A stretch of DNA of 44,048 nucleotides from an uncultured Bermanella sp. (GTDB taxonomy: Bacteria; Pseudomonadota; Gammaproteobacteria; Pseudomonadales; Oceanobacteraceae). Every line of letters begins with the position of its first letter. The first letter of the stretch is position 1. The position numbers were made by a program, and so were the translations under genes. This document shows, one piece after another, positions 8,279 through 16,699 of this stretch. The stretch is from the NCBI GenBank assembly GCA_913058575.1, contig CAJXRF010000049.1, positions 1 to 44,048 on the forward strand. The letters are read 5' to 3'. Under the pieces are notes generated by a model that was not told the origin of the DNA, made no database searches, and saw nothing but the letters and a program-made list of their open reading frames with translations.

Positions 8279-11200
8279 ATGTCTACATTTACCTCACCAA
8301 TTAAGCCCTTGATAATGGCCATGGCTTTGGGATTTTCTCAATATGGCTTGGCTATTGAACCTAACGATTGTTCCAATGACTTTATTGTCAGTGTTAATGT
8401 GCAGGATAGCACCGATGATTTAACCAGTTTTAAAGAAGCTTGGGACTTTATAAATAGTTGTCCAGCAGATAAAAGTTACGTCATTCAGTTTTATAGCATT
8501 CTAAATAACGATGCTAGCAGCCCTTTGCAATTAAGCAACGCTCCTTATACGTTAAGTGGAAATCGCACGGTTACCTTAAAAACAGATTCAAATTCCGATC
8601 CTGAAGGGTCTATTCATCTTGCCAGCAGCGATACCACTAAAAGCCTATTTATCATTAAAGATGGTTCAACTCTCATTAGAGAGGATGTCACTATTCCCAA
8701 AGAATCAGTGGCTTGTGATGCAACTTTTACAGTGGACACGCTCATCAGCAATGAATTCGACGGACAAACTTCGTTTGAAGAAGCTTGGGATAATATCAAC
8801 GAGAATTGCAATGCCACTGATGGCATCGATAACGATCCCTCCATCACTGACTTCAGCATTACCTTTAATTCCGTATTTAATGATCAAACTCTGGTATTAA
8901 GTCAGGCCCCTTATGAAATAAATGATGGCATTAACATTGAGGTTAAAACACTCGGGGCGGTTACTCTAAGTACCGTTATTGCAAATCAGGTTCTATTTTC
9001 GCAAGCCAGTAGTGCAGCATTAGACTCCAACTTTGAAGACAAAGCAGACGATGAAAAATTAATTCTAGTGGGCGAAAATAATTCCAATGTGACTTTTTCA
9101 GGAGTAACGATTCCAGAAGAAGACACGCAATGCGCTAGCGCGTTTACCATTGATACTCGCTTAATTGACCCCTACGATTTTGAAAGCTCCTTTCAAGAAG
9201 TGTGGAACCTTATAAGTTCGCAATGCCCAGGCAGCACTGAATACACCATTAATTTTTCTGCAAGTTTCAATTCACAAACTCTAGAACTCAGCAGTGCTCC
9301 CTATACAATCGATGACAATAGAATCGTCAACATAGCCGCTTCAACAATTGATCCACTGACGTTGGTGGATTTAGAAACCAATGCCACAACATCCTTAGCT
9401 AATAATAATTTTTTCACAGTGGAAAATAGTTCACAGCTGACATTAAGCGGCTTAATTTTAGATGGCGGCCAAGCAGCCGATCGCATAGACCCAGCCATAA
9501 TAAGTTCAGGCAGTGAAGCCAAATTAACCCTTAAAAGTGTCACTCTTAAAGGCTTTCATACCAACAGTGATACCAAGGGCTCGGCCATTTCCAGTAGCTC
9601 TCCCACGGTTATTAGCAATAGTCAATTTGAGGATAATCAGGCTGCGCTACAAGGAGGAGCCATACGGGTGTCCAGTGCAGATTTAACCATCACTAAAACC
9701 AGCTTCACAAACAACACCACCACTACCACCGGCCATAACCATTCAGACACCAGTGGTCAATCAGATGCTGGCGGTGCGGCCATCGCCTTTGTGAACCACA
9801 AAGGCGATACTGGCAATACCCTAACCATCAATGAAGGCACATTCACTGGTAACCAGTCACTAGGGTTTGGCGGGGCCATTTTATTACGAGGGGCCAAAAC
9901 CATGGCCATTAACGCATCTGAATTCGCCAACAACCAAGTAAATAACATTACCGCCAATACCCTAACACAAGCTTATGGCGGAGCCATTGCGCTAGATCGT
10001 CAAGCAGATGTGACGATTGTTGAGTCTATATTTAATGGAAACTCTGCTCAACGCTCAGGCGGTGCTATTTATGTGGGTAATCTTCATGCTGATGGGGCGC
10101 TTAGTATTACCGACAGCAACCTTATTAATAACAGCGCCACTGAACATGGCGCGGCTATTTATTTAGATGCCAGCCAGCCCTTTACTACCAATATTGCTAG
10201 AACCTCTTTAAATACTAACAACGCCACCGGTAATGGCGGCGCTTTATATGTCTATGAGCCATTTCTAAACCTCGCAATGGAAAACACCACCATCAGCGGC
10301 AATATAGCGAATAAAGGCGCGGGGGTGTATTTTGAAGACGCTGTGGTTGAAGGTTCAAGCATTCGTTATTCAAGCATCATCAATAATGTATCGAGCAATA
10401 CCAGTGATGCCGCTGGCGCCATTCAGGCTAGCAAGTCTCCTTTGGTGACCCTCAGTCATGCTGTTATTTCAGGTAATACAGGTTCGGTAAGACAAGCCTG
10501 TGCAGAAGATTCTCAAACAGGCTTTGATATTACCTATTCATTAATAAATGAAGTGCCAACAGAAGATGGCTGTGCCGCTTACATGGCCGATGGCAATAGC
10601 ATTCTGTCCGCCATTGACCCTTTATTAGGGGCATTAGCCAGCAATGGCGGCAAAGGGCAAACTTATTATCCCGCAGAAAATAGCCCTGTGATTGACTCAG
10701 GCGACAGCACTTTGGAAGACGCACCTGAATTTGACCAACGCGGTTCAGCCCGAGTTTCCCGCGGCATCATAGACATGGGGGCTGTTGAGTATGGCAACCT
10801 TGTACAAAACGGTGCCCAACAAATAGCCAATGTTATGCTTTCACCCATGAACGAATATTCTCAAGTCATTAGCGGCTTTTTCACTCAACCAGCAGAGGGC
10901 TCAAATGATACTATCAGTTATAGCATTCTGGGCGATTTGCCAGCTGGTTTAAGCTTTGACAGTACTAGCGCTACCATATCAGGCACCCCTGAATACAATG
11001 GCGATGGCACCACAGATTTTTACAGTACCATTACAGTGAGCTCTAACCTTATTAAAGTGAACTCTAACCTTAATGGCACCATCAGCCAAATTAGTCAAAG
11101 TACCTTCACCATGACTGTCGGTTATTCCGCCCCTGTGTATGAAGGCTTAACCAGTTTAGCGGTAAACATTAACAGCGGCTTAGGTTGGGATCTTGCCAAA

Positions 11201-11518
11201 TCCAGCGATGCAGATAATCAAACCATCGACTACACACTGAGTGGCTTACCAGCCGGATTAAGCTTTAATGAAAATAATGTTGTGGTAGGCCTCACTACCA
11301 TGGACATGGTAGCCAATTCCCCATACACATTAGAACTACAATCGAAAGATGTGTTTGATACTACCATCACGCAGCTCACCTTAAAAATTATTGACCCTAA
11401 TGATGTGGTGATTATCACCGACACCGAATCAGGTGCCGCCAGTTTAAATGCATGGCTATTAAGCGGCTTGGCGTTAATTGGATTAGGTGGCTTTAGGCGC
11501 CGAAAATTAAATGAGTAG
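8279..11518 (+). CDS. Large secreted surface protein: three N-terminal repeats, beta-helix with choice-of-anchor Q-like end, Ig-like domains, sorting-like tail
   Basis: The product is 1079 residues with a signal peptide (cleavage near residue 25) and a good AGGG ribosome-binding site. Three related modules start near residues 31, 145 and 284. Each opens with a cysteine, has a second cysteine after a (T)SF-(K/E/Q)-E-(A/V)-W helix, and contains an L-x-L-S-x-APY strand. Residues about 385-720 are a parallel beta-helix rich in GGAI/GGAL turns. The stretch around DPLLGALASNGGKGQTYYPA to DMGAVEYG is the signature of choice-of-anchor Q proteins. One or two He_PIG-like domains follow (LPAGLSFDSTSATISGTP). 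The C-terminus is a hydrophobic helix followed by GGFRRRK, like PEP-CTERM or GlyGly-CTERM sorting tails. It is probably displayed or released at the cell surface; its function is unknown. Confidence 0.85.
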   Translation: MSTFTSPIKPLIMAMALGFSQYGLAIEPNDCSNDFIVSVNVQDSTDDLTSFKEAWDFINSCPADKSYVIQFYSILNNDASSPLQLSNAPYTLSGNRTVTLKTDSNSDPEGSIHLASSDTTKSLFIIKDGSTLIREDVTIPKESVACDATFTVDTLISNEFDGQTSFEEAWDNINENCNATDGIDNDPSITDFSITFNSVFNDQTLVLSQAPYEINDGINIEVKTLGAVTLSTVIANQVLFSQASSAALDSNFEDKADDEKLILVGENNSNVTFSGVTIPEEDTQCASAFTIDTRLIDPYDFESSFQEVWNLISSQCPGSTEYTINFSASFNSQTLELSSAPYTIDDNRIVNIAASTIDPLTLVDLETNATTSLANNNFFTVENSSQLTLSGLILDGGQAADRIDPAIISSGSEAKLTLKSVTLKGFHTNSDTKGSAISSSSPTVISNSQFEDNQAALQGGAIRVSSADLTITKTSFTNNTTTTTGHNHSDTSGQSDAGGAAIAFVNHKGDTGNTLTINEGTFTGNQSLGFGGAILLRGAKTMAINASEFANNQVNNITANTLTQAYGGAIALDRQADVTIVESIFNGNSAQRSGGAIYVGNLHADGALSITDSNLINNSATEHGAAIYLDASQPFTTNIARTSLNTNNATGNGGALYVYEPFLNLAMENTTISGNIANKGAGVYFEDAVVEGSSIRYSSIINNVSSNTSDAAGAIQASKSPLVTLSHAVISGNTGSVRQACAEDSQTGFDITYSLINEVPTEDGCAAYMADGNSILSAIDPLLGALASNGGKGQTYYPAENSPVIDSGDSTLEDAPEFDQRGSARVSRGIIDMGAVEYGNLVQNGAQQIANVMLSPMNEYSQVISGFFTQPAEGSNDTISYSILGDLPAGLSFDSTSATISGTPEYNGDGTTDFYSTITVSSNLIKVNSNLNGTISQISQSTFTMTVGYSAPVYEGLTSLAVNINSGLGWDLAKSSDADNQTIDYTLSGLPAGLSFNENNVVVGLTTMDMVANSPYTLELQSKDVFDTTITQLTLKIIDPNDVVIITDTESGAASLNAWLLSGLALIGLGGFRRRKLNE

Positions 11519-11546
11519 CAGCTTACTTCCATCATAAGGTACAAAA

Positions 11547-11583
11547 GTCGTTAGGGTATTAGCGTTACCCACGCCCTAACGAC
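11547..11583 (-). terminator. Inverted repeat at convergent gene ends, likely terminator of the tetR gene
   Basis: The arms GTCGTTAGGG (11547-11556) and CCCTAACGAC (11574-11583) are perfect 10-bp complements around a 17-base loop. Read on the minus strand, the stem is followed by TTTT. The right arm overlaps the last bases of the minus-strand regulator gene. It may also slow plus-strand transcription from the 8279 gene. Confidence 0.55.
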
Positions 11584-12256
11584 ACTTAAGAGACTGCCAG
11601 GCAGCCTCGGCAAACACCTCTCTATGCTCCACTAACGACACCTTATATCGGCCCGCCAACCAATGGCGGGCATAAGTGTGTACTGGCCCAGTTACTACAC
11701 TGGCCAACACTTCCAAAGGTAATTCTTGAATAAGCCCCTTTTCCAAAAATGGGGCAAACCAGTCATTAATATGCTGGTAAAAGTGGCCGTGATCCCCTTC
11801 TAAACGCAGCTTTCCCGGCCCTTTTACGGCCGCGCGATGGTGAAATACGTAATTCGCCCAATCTGGTTGATTACTTATCCAATCTACATTGGCATACACC
11901 AAGGCTTTTACCCCTGCACACGCTTGCGTCTTTGTTAACACTGTATTATCTAAACCCGCCAAGTATTGCTTTAGTAACTCAGCAAAATCACGCATCCCTT
12001 CTATAAATAAGGCGCCAGCAATGGCATCTTTGTTTCCGAAATGATGATACAAACTGCCCACACTGGTTTGAGTGGCTTCTCGTATCATGTCGATGGTGGT
12101 GCCCTGCACGCCATGTTCAGAAAAACACAGCAAGGCTTGCTGCAAAATTTGTTGCTTTTTTTGCAGGCTGCGCGAACTGGGTTTAGGGGATAACGACACC
12201 TCTAGGGCTACATCCTCATTCATTTTTAATACAAATCCTTTATCAAGACCAATCAT
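11576..12256 (-). CDS. TetR/AcrR-family transcriptional regulator
   Basis: An N-terminal HTH of the TetR type is at about residues 33-80 (QQILQQALLCFSEHGVQGTT followed by SVGSLYHHFGNKDAIAGAL). An all-helical ligand-binding region follows. The product is 226 residues from the first ATG; an internal ATG at 12223, with AAGGA upstream, would give 215 residues and keeps the HTH. It is divergent from two hotdog-fold genes, and a large inverted repeat lies between them. This is the classic layout for a TetR repressor that controls its neighbour and itself. An acyl-CoA or fatty-acid ligand would fit the neighbours, but that is inference. Confidence 0.88.
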   Translation of the reverse strand: MIGLDKGFVLKMNEDVALEVSLSPKPSSRSLQKKQQILQQALLCFSEHGVQGTTIDMIREATQTSVGSLYHHFGNKDAIAGALFIEGMRDFAELLKQYLAGLDNTVLTKTQACAGVKALVYANVDWISNQPDWANYVFHHRAAVKGPGKLRLEGDHGHFYQHINDWFAPFLEKGLIQELPLEVLASVVTGPVHTYARHWLAGRYKVSLVEHREVFAEAAWQSLKCR

Positions 12257-12369
12257 GGGCCATTGGCAATGTAGGCGCGAAGCTTACCATAATCACTGTG
12301 GTTAGCGCTTTGAGCCAACACCTGAGCAATAAGAAAATGACTCTGTGGTTATGACTTTCACATCACTTC

Positions 12370-12419
12370 AAAGCACTAACTAGAACTTTATTCTAGAATT
12401 ATATTCTAGTTAGTGCTTT
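12370..12419. promoter_or_regulatory. Large inverted repeat, candidate TetR operator
   Basis: The left arm AAAGCACTAACTAGAA (12370-12385) and right arm TTCTAGTTAGTGCTTT (12404-12419) are perfect complements of 16 bp. The 18-base spacer contains a further palindrome, ATTCTAGAAT (12390-12399). The motif TTCTAG/CTAGAA thus recurs three times. It lies between the divergent tetR-like gene and the hotdog genes, 53 bases before the plus-strand start. A TetR binding region is the simplest reading. Confidence 0.6.
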
Positions 12420-12471
12420 AATTCACCTGAAACACCGTCACCGACTCATTTTTATCATCAAGGTTGTCTTT

Positions 12472-12921
12472 ATGAATACTCTGGCCACGTACCAACGCTT
12501 TAGTAAACTGCCCCTGGGAAAACGTATATTCAGCAAAGCGGTGTGCTTTGCTGCACCTTATTTTTCAAGTATTAAGCCGCAAATTAGCCAATTGAAACCA
12601 GGTCTGTGCCAAGTACACATGAAAAAGCGCCGAGCGGTTCAAAACCATATGAAAACCGTGCACGCCATTGCCATGTGCAATATGGCTGAATTAAGTGCCG
12701 GATTAGTGATGGATGTGTCTGTTCCGAAAGGGGCCCGATGGATTCCAGCGGGGATGGAAGTAAAATATTTGAAAAAAGCAAAAAGTCACCTAACCGCAGT
12801 AGCCGATGGGGAAGCGATAGATTGGACAGCCCAAGGTGATGTCATTGTTCCTGTACGAGTAACCGATACAGATAATCAACTGGTATTCACGGCTCAAGTA
12901 CGAATGAATATTAAGCATTAA
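12472..12921 (+). CDS. DUF4442-type hotdog-fold protein
   Basis: The product is 149 residues and matches the DUF4442 pattern: an N-terminal helix region (FSKLPLGKRIFSKAVCFAAPYF), a MKKRRAVQNHMKTVHAIAMCNMAE core, and a KYLKKAKSHLTAVAD strand pair. This family has the hotdog fold of acyl-CoA thioesterases, but no activity is established for most members. The start has AAGG upstream. The next gene, 24 bases on, is another hotdog protein, so the pair is probably an operon acting on acyl thioesters. It is likely controlled by the divergent TetR regulator. Confidence 0.83.
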   Translation: MNTLATYQRFSKLPLGKRIFSKAVCFAAPYFSSIKPQISQLKPGLCQVHMKKRRAVQNHMKTVHAIAMCNMAELSAGLVMDVSVPKGARWIPAGMEVKYLKKAKSHLTAVADGEAIDWTAQGDVIVPVRVTDTDNQLVFTAQVRMNIKH

Positions 12922-12945
12922 TTTATTAAGTATTGGCAGAATTCT

Positions 12946-13434
12946 ATGAATTTATATTGGCGACTTTTGTTAGTCGTGCTTTATGCCCTGCGCAGAAGCA
13001 TCATAACCGCACAACATTTAAAAACCGCCATTAGCATCCGAATCATGCCCAATGACCTAGATGTTAATATGCACGTTAATAATGGCCGTTACTTAACCTT
13101 ATGTGATTTAACCCGAGTGGATTTTTTTGTGCGCTCGGGTCTAGCAAGTCTCATGATAAAAAATAAATGGTCACCCATTGTCAGCGAACATACCATGACC
13201 TACCTGCGTCCAATTAAAGTCTTTAGCAAGGTAGACATACATATGGAAGTCACTCACTTTGATGAAAAATATTTTCACTGCACTCACCATTTTTACCTAG
13301 CCGGAAAATTAATGGCTCAGGGCACGTCAAAAGCCTTAGTTATCAGCCAAACTGGCTCGCTGCAACCTGCCTTTATCATAGATCAGGTTAATCTTTATCA
13401 AGAGAATAAAAACAGTCACTCCACTAGGGCCTGA
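12946..13434 (+). CDS. Acyl-CoA thioesterase-like hotdog protein (4HBT_2 / THEM6-like)
   Basis: The product is 162 residues. The N-terminal hydrophobic stretch (residues 3-14) may anchor it to the membrane. The core MPNDLDVNMHVNNGRYLTL is typical of thioesterase-superfamily proteins related to 4-hydroxybenzoyl-CoA thioesterase, with the acidic residue and MHVNN loop at the active site. Later strands (SEHTMTYLRPIK) fit as well. It follows the DUF4442 gene closely and should be cotranscribed with it. The substrate is unknown; long-chain acyl-CoA is a reasonable guess. Confidence 0.82.
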   Translation: MNLYWRLLLVVLYALRRSIITAQHLKTAISIRIMPNDLDVNMHVNNGRYLTLCDLTRVDFFVRSGLASLMIKNKWSPIVSEHTMTYLRPIKVFSKVDIHMEVTHFDEKYFHCTHHFYLAGKLMAQGTSKALVISQTGSLQPAFIIDQVNLYQENKNSHSTRA

Positions 13435-13529
13435 TAATTTTATTAGTAAAAAATAACTATACACAAACAAATAAGTGTCACTTCAATCCCATTAAATTAC
13501 CATTGGATGCCAATAACGGAATTTTCTAA

Positions 13530-13557
13530 AGACATGTTATAATCAACAAACATGTCT
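13530..13557 (+). promoter_or_regulatory. Inverted repeat around a TATAAT box
   Basis: The arms AGACATGT (13530-13537) and ACATGTCT (13550-13557) are perfect complements that flank TATAAT (13538-13543). The site is 14 bases before the outer-membrane protein gene. A -10 box inside an operator is a natural repressor layout. The -35 region is not convincing. Confidence 0.45.
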
Positions 13558-13570
13558 ATTAGGAAAAACC

Positions 13571-14476
13571 ATGAAGCCTCTGCTAACATTATTACTACTG
13601 GCTTTGTCCAACAATATATTGGCCGAGCCTGCAAGCAATGCCACAACCCAAACCGACCTTAATAACCAAGAATTACTTACTGTGCCTAGCGATATTGCCA
13701 TGGGGTTCAGCAGCCAACATATGGCGTTTTCATCCATTGAAGACTCCCCAGTAGATATAGCCCTTGATCGTACGTCGCTAAAAGTTCCTTTTGGAAAATT
13801 CGAAGCTTTTGACAATATATTTGTACCCGGCTTTTCCATTGAGCGTATGGGTTTTCGTTTTGATGATAATGACAGCAATCAAGCCCCACCTGACACCGAA
13901 CTTTATTCGGTTAAGCTGCCGCTTTTATACATAAAAAAACTCGATGAAAAATGGACGCGTATTATTAATGTTACCCCCAGTATCCACAGTGATTTAGAAG
14001 CCACTGACAGTGAAACGTTTTCACTCATGGGGCTGATGTTATGGAAGTATAATGCGGGTGGCCCCCACAGCTGGATCTTTGGGGCAGGGGCTAACCGTTT
14101 ATTTGGTGAGTACTTACCTATTCCCATGTTTTCTTACGCCTATAGCACTCAGGCCGATACACATTATGTACTGGGCTTTCCAGCCAGTAAGGCCGAACAT
14201 AGATTCAACCAAGACTGGAGCCTGTTTTCGAAGCTGGCACCTGAAGGGGGTAATTGGCGTTACAACGCTCAAGACGATAACAATGTGAACTTATCTTATA
14301 AAAGCTGGGTAGCAACAATTGGCTTACGTAAAAATTTAACCGGTAAGTTTTGGGCAAGTTTTGAAGTGGGTCAAAGTTTTGCACGCAAGTTAGAACTAAA
14401 TGATGATGCCAGCGACAGTGAATTTGACGTAGGTAACAGCAACCTGATTTTATTCAGCGTCGGACTTCACCCTTAA
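13571..14476 (+). CDS. Predicted outer-membrane beta-barrel protein (DUF6268-like)
   Basis: The product is 301 residues with a signal peptide (MKPLLTLLLLALSNNILAEP) and an AGGA ribosome-binding site. The mature protein is rich in alternating hydrophobic/polar strands with aromatic ends. The pattern (PLLYIKKLDEKWTRIINVTP, then WIFGAGANRLFGEYLPIPMF) resembles the DUF6268 barrel family, and I name that family only tentatively. There is no C-terminal phenylalanine. No function can be given. The promoter region carries a small inverted repeat. Confidence 0.7.
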   Translation: MKPLLTLLLLALSNNILAEPASNATTQTDLNNQELLTVPSDIAMGFSSQHMAFSSIEDSPVDIALDRTSLKVPFGKFEAFDNIFVPGFSIERMGFRFDDNDSNQAPPDTELYSVKLPLLYIKKLDEKWTRIINVTPSIHSDLEATDSETFSLMGLMLWKYNAGGPHSWIFGAGANRLFGEYLPIPMFSYAYSTQADTHYVLGFPASKAEHRFNQDWSLFSKLAPEGGNWRYNAQDDNNVNLSYKSWVATIGLRKNLTGKFWASFEVGQSFARKLELNDDASDSEFDVGNSNLILFSVGLHP

Positions 14477-14803
14477 CATTAACACTCTCAAACAACCCAT
14501 TAAATAACAGGGTAACAACCTTAGGTTTTTAAACCACGCCAACGGTAGAAGTTTAGTGGCCATCAATAGTGGTCACTATCATTCATTTTTAAGGTTATGG
14601 TTATTGTTATTGTAAAACCATAACCAGTTTACTATCTAATCTTGAAATTCACTTAATGTTTTGTATAAACATGTAAGTTAACAAACGTACAAAACCTCTA
14701 TGGTAAAGCTATGAAAATATTATGAAATGGCTTGGCACTGGCGAGAGTAACTTATCATGCGGTATTTCACCTAAACTATGGAAAAATTTAACTAAGGGCT
14801 TCT
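14477..14803. other. 327-base intergenic region with two stem-loops
   Basis: No gene is visible. Two hairpins can form. One is TAGTGGCCA (14554-14562) with TGGTCACTA (14570-14578), with one G-T pair. The other is GGTTATGGTT (14593-14602) with AACCATAACC (14616-14625), which is perfect. Neither is followed by a T run on the plus strand, so terminator calls are weak. The genes on both sides end here (convergent), so they may act in 3' processing. Confidence 0.4.
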
Positions 14804-15592
14804 TTAAAAATCAGTTTTCTTACCTGTGGGTAAACTTAACCCATATTGGTCTAATAAGGCTTGCCAATAATCATCCGTCTTAAAGTTATCAACAATTCCA
14901 GAGAGAAAGTCAAATACTTCCATATCGTGTTTAACTAAAATACTTCGCGTAAATGAAATAAGCGGTTTGGGCGAGTAATAAATTTTACCGCTTAAGTTTA
15001 ATTGTTGCTCGTAAAATCTCATGGCAGAGCGAGGAATAAGGAACGTATTTACACGCCTCTTTAGCAGCATACCGATATTCTGTTTTTCTTTATCTACATC
15101 GCTTCTAATAATTTTCCCCTCGTCTATTTGTTTTTGTATGCCCCCATATACATGGCCACGCATTCCCCCTAGCACAAAGTTAGGTTTCATAAGAGACTCA
15201 GGTCCAGTATACAAAAAAGGCGTTTGAACCCTTGAAATGAAGGCTTGCTCATCTTCCAATATGGTATTTGTCCACAGGTAACGCTTTCTTTTTAGATCAC
15301 CAAAAAACAGTGGATTCACCCATAATACCGCCCCCTTTTTAGCGCTACTCAAGTAGGAGTTCAGACGTTTTCGGGGCAATATTTCAACTTCAAATTGATA
15401 CTCTCCGGTTCCTTCGAATAAATTTAACATTTCGACAAAATCATAGGTTAGGCCTTTTTTCTCAGCCACACTAATCACAAAAGGAGGGAATTCGTAATAG
15501 CTCCAAAGTTTGATCACTTGCTTTGCGGTAGCCAGCGAGGACAGTGCAAGACTTGCTGAAAAAATGAAAAGTAAGACGCCAAGCCTAGTCAT
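14804..15592 (-). CDS. Periplasmic solute-binding protein, family-3-like
   Basis: The product is 262 residues with a clear signal peptide (hydrophobic residues 4-20, ending SLATA before KQVIKL). The mature start IKLWSYYEFPPFVI and the later LTYDFVEMLN match extracellular family-3 binding proteins. A segment IPRSAMRFYEQQLNL sits where the second lobe is expected. It is isolated, with no transporter partner. The 298 bases between it and the next gene hold nothing I can support. The ligand is unknown. Confidence 0.78.
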   Translation of the reverse strand: MTRLGVLLFIFSASLALSSLATAKQVIKLWSYYEFPPFVISVAEKKGLTYDFVEMLNLFEGTGEYQFEVEILPRKRLNSYLSSAKKGAVLWVNPLFFGDLKRKRYLWTNTILEDEQAFISRVQTPFLYTGPESLMKPNFVLGGMRGHVYGGIQKQIDEGKIIRSDVDKEKQNIGMLLKRRVNTFLIPRSAMRFYEQQLNLSGKIYYSPKPLISFTRSILVKHDMEVFDFLSGIVDNFKTDDYWQALLDQYGLSLPTGKKTDF

Positions 15593-15890
15593 GGGAATAC
15601 TCTACAAATTCAATATCGGCCAGAAAAATAATTTAACTCCCTAAATATAGAACATATTTGCCAAGCCCACCGTAAAGTCGCCACTAAACCCGTATTAATA
15701 GTGTCTTCTTTCCCAGCCTTAATCCGCAAGCTATGGCGATCCAAACCTGAATAAGGCACACTGGGCGCTTTTATACCCTTTTTAACTGTGTGCATAGTTA
15801 ATATAGATAATGCAGCTATTAAAATGCATCATCACTCAATCCTACGCCCCTTGATGAATCACCCATTAGCCTACTTAATAGAACCCAATT

Positions 15891-16628
15891 ATGTCTTTTG
15901 TATTTGAAGAAATTGATTACCAAGAAACCCCTTTAGGGGCCATTAGTCTTAGGCGTCGATCTGAGCCTAGATTGAACAATCAAATTTTATTTGAAGTGAA
16001 GCTCAATGAAGAGTTTTTAATGTCTAGCCTATTTACCGAGGCTGAAATTCAGCTTTCAAATTATGGATTAAAGGCATTCACAGAAGATTCAATTGATGTG
16101 GTGGTGGGAGGCTTAGGGTTAGGCTACACCGCTCAAGCGGCTTTGGCTTTTGACAATGTGACGTCTCTAAAAGTCATTGATGTCATGAAGCCTGTCATAG
16201 ACTGGCATCAAAAGCACCTTGTGCCACTGGGGGAAGAGCTTTCCAACAATCCTCGTTGTCAGCTTATTCATGCTGACTTCTTTGATGTAGCCACCTCCAC
16301 CACACATGGCTTTGATGGCAACATCATTAGCGAAGATGAAAGCAACAATAAAGTACATGCTATTCTATTGGATATTGATCATTCACCAAGCTACTGGTTA
16401 AACCCTGGAAACAGTGCGTTTTATACCAAGCAAGGTTTAACCGCCATGAAAGAAAAGTTACATCCTGGTGGAGTATTTGGCTTGTGGTCAGATGAGCCTC
16501 CGGCAGAGGACTTTATGGCTTTATTAAACAGCGTATTTGAATCAACCGATTCTTATGTTGTGCCTTTTCCTAATCCGTTCACAGGCGGTGAATCTACTAA
16601 TTCAGTTTATATTGCTCGTAAAGCATAA
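15891..16628 (+). CDS. Spermidine-synthase-like methyltransferase-fold protein
   Basis: The product is 245 residues. A Rossmann-type glycine motif (VVVGGLGLGYTAQAAL, about residues 67-82) is followed by an acidic strand end (KVIDVMKPVIDWH) and ILLDIDHSPSYWL, where spermidine synthases carry catalytic aspartates. The N-terminal beta domain of true spermidine synthases is short or altered. The family includes polyamine synthases and several uncharacterised SAM-fold proteins. I would not assign polyamine synthesis with confidence. It ends against a shared bidirectional hairpin. Confidence 0.72.
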   Translation: MSFVFEEIDYQETPLGAISLRRRSEPRLNNQILFEVKLNEEFLMSSLFTEAEIQLSNYGLKAFTEDSIDVVVGGLGLGYTAQAALAFDNVTSLKVIDVMKPVIDWHQKHLVPLGEELSNNPRCQLIHADFFDVATSTTHGFDGNIISEDESNNKVHAILLDIDHSPSYWLNPGNSAFYTKQGLTAMKEKLHPGGVFGLWSDEPPAEDFMALLNSVFESTDSYVVPFPNPFTGGESTNSVYIARKA

Positions 16629-16643
16629 GTCATATTTTCTTTT

Positions 16644-16692
16644 CACTTCTCTTATTTTTTACGTATAGATATTAAAAAAAATAACAGAAGTG
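16644..16692. terminator. Bidirectional terminator-like hairpin
   Basis: CACTTCT (16644-16650) pairs with AGAAGTG (16686-16692). Beyond one C-C mismatch the stem continues as TTATTTTTT against AAAAAATAA. The A and T tracts provide a U run in both directions. It sits exactly between two convergent genes. Confidence 0.6.
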
Positions 16693-16699
16693 GATTTTT

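Noticed and set aside
12946-12962. TGGCA motif just upstream (12934-12938) as a sigma-54 promoter
   Set aside because: No TTGC element follows at the required spacing, and the site overlaps the region immediately before the start codon.
15610-15795. 61-residue open frame on the minus strand
   Set aside because: It has no ribosome-binding site, domain or signal peptide, and its composition is not convincing as coding. I treat the stretch as non-coding.
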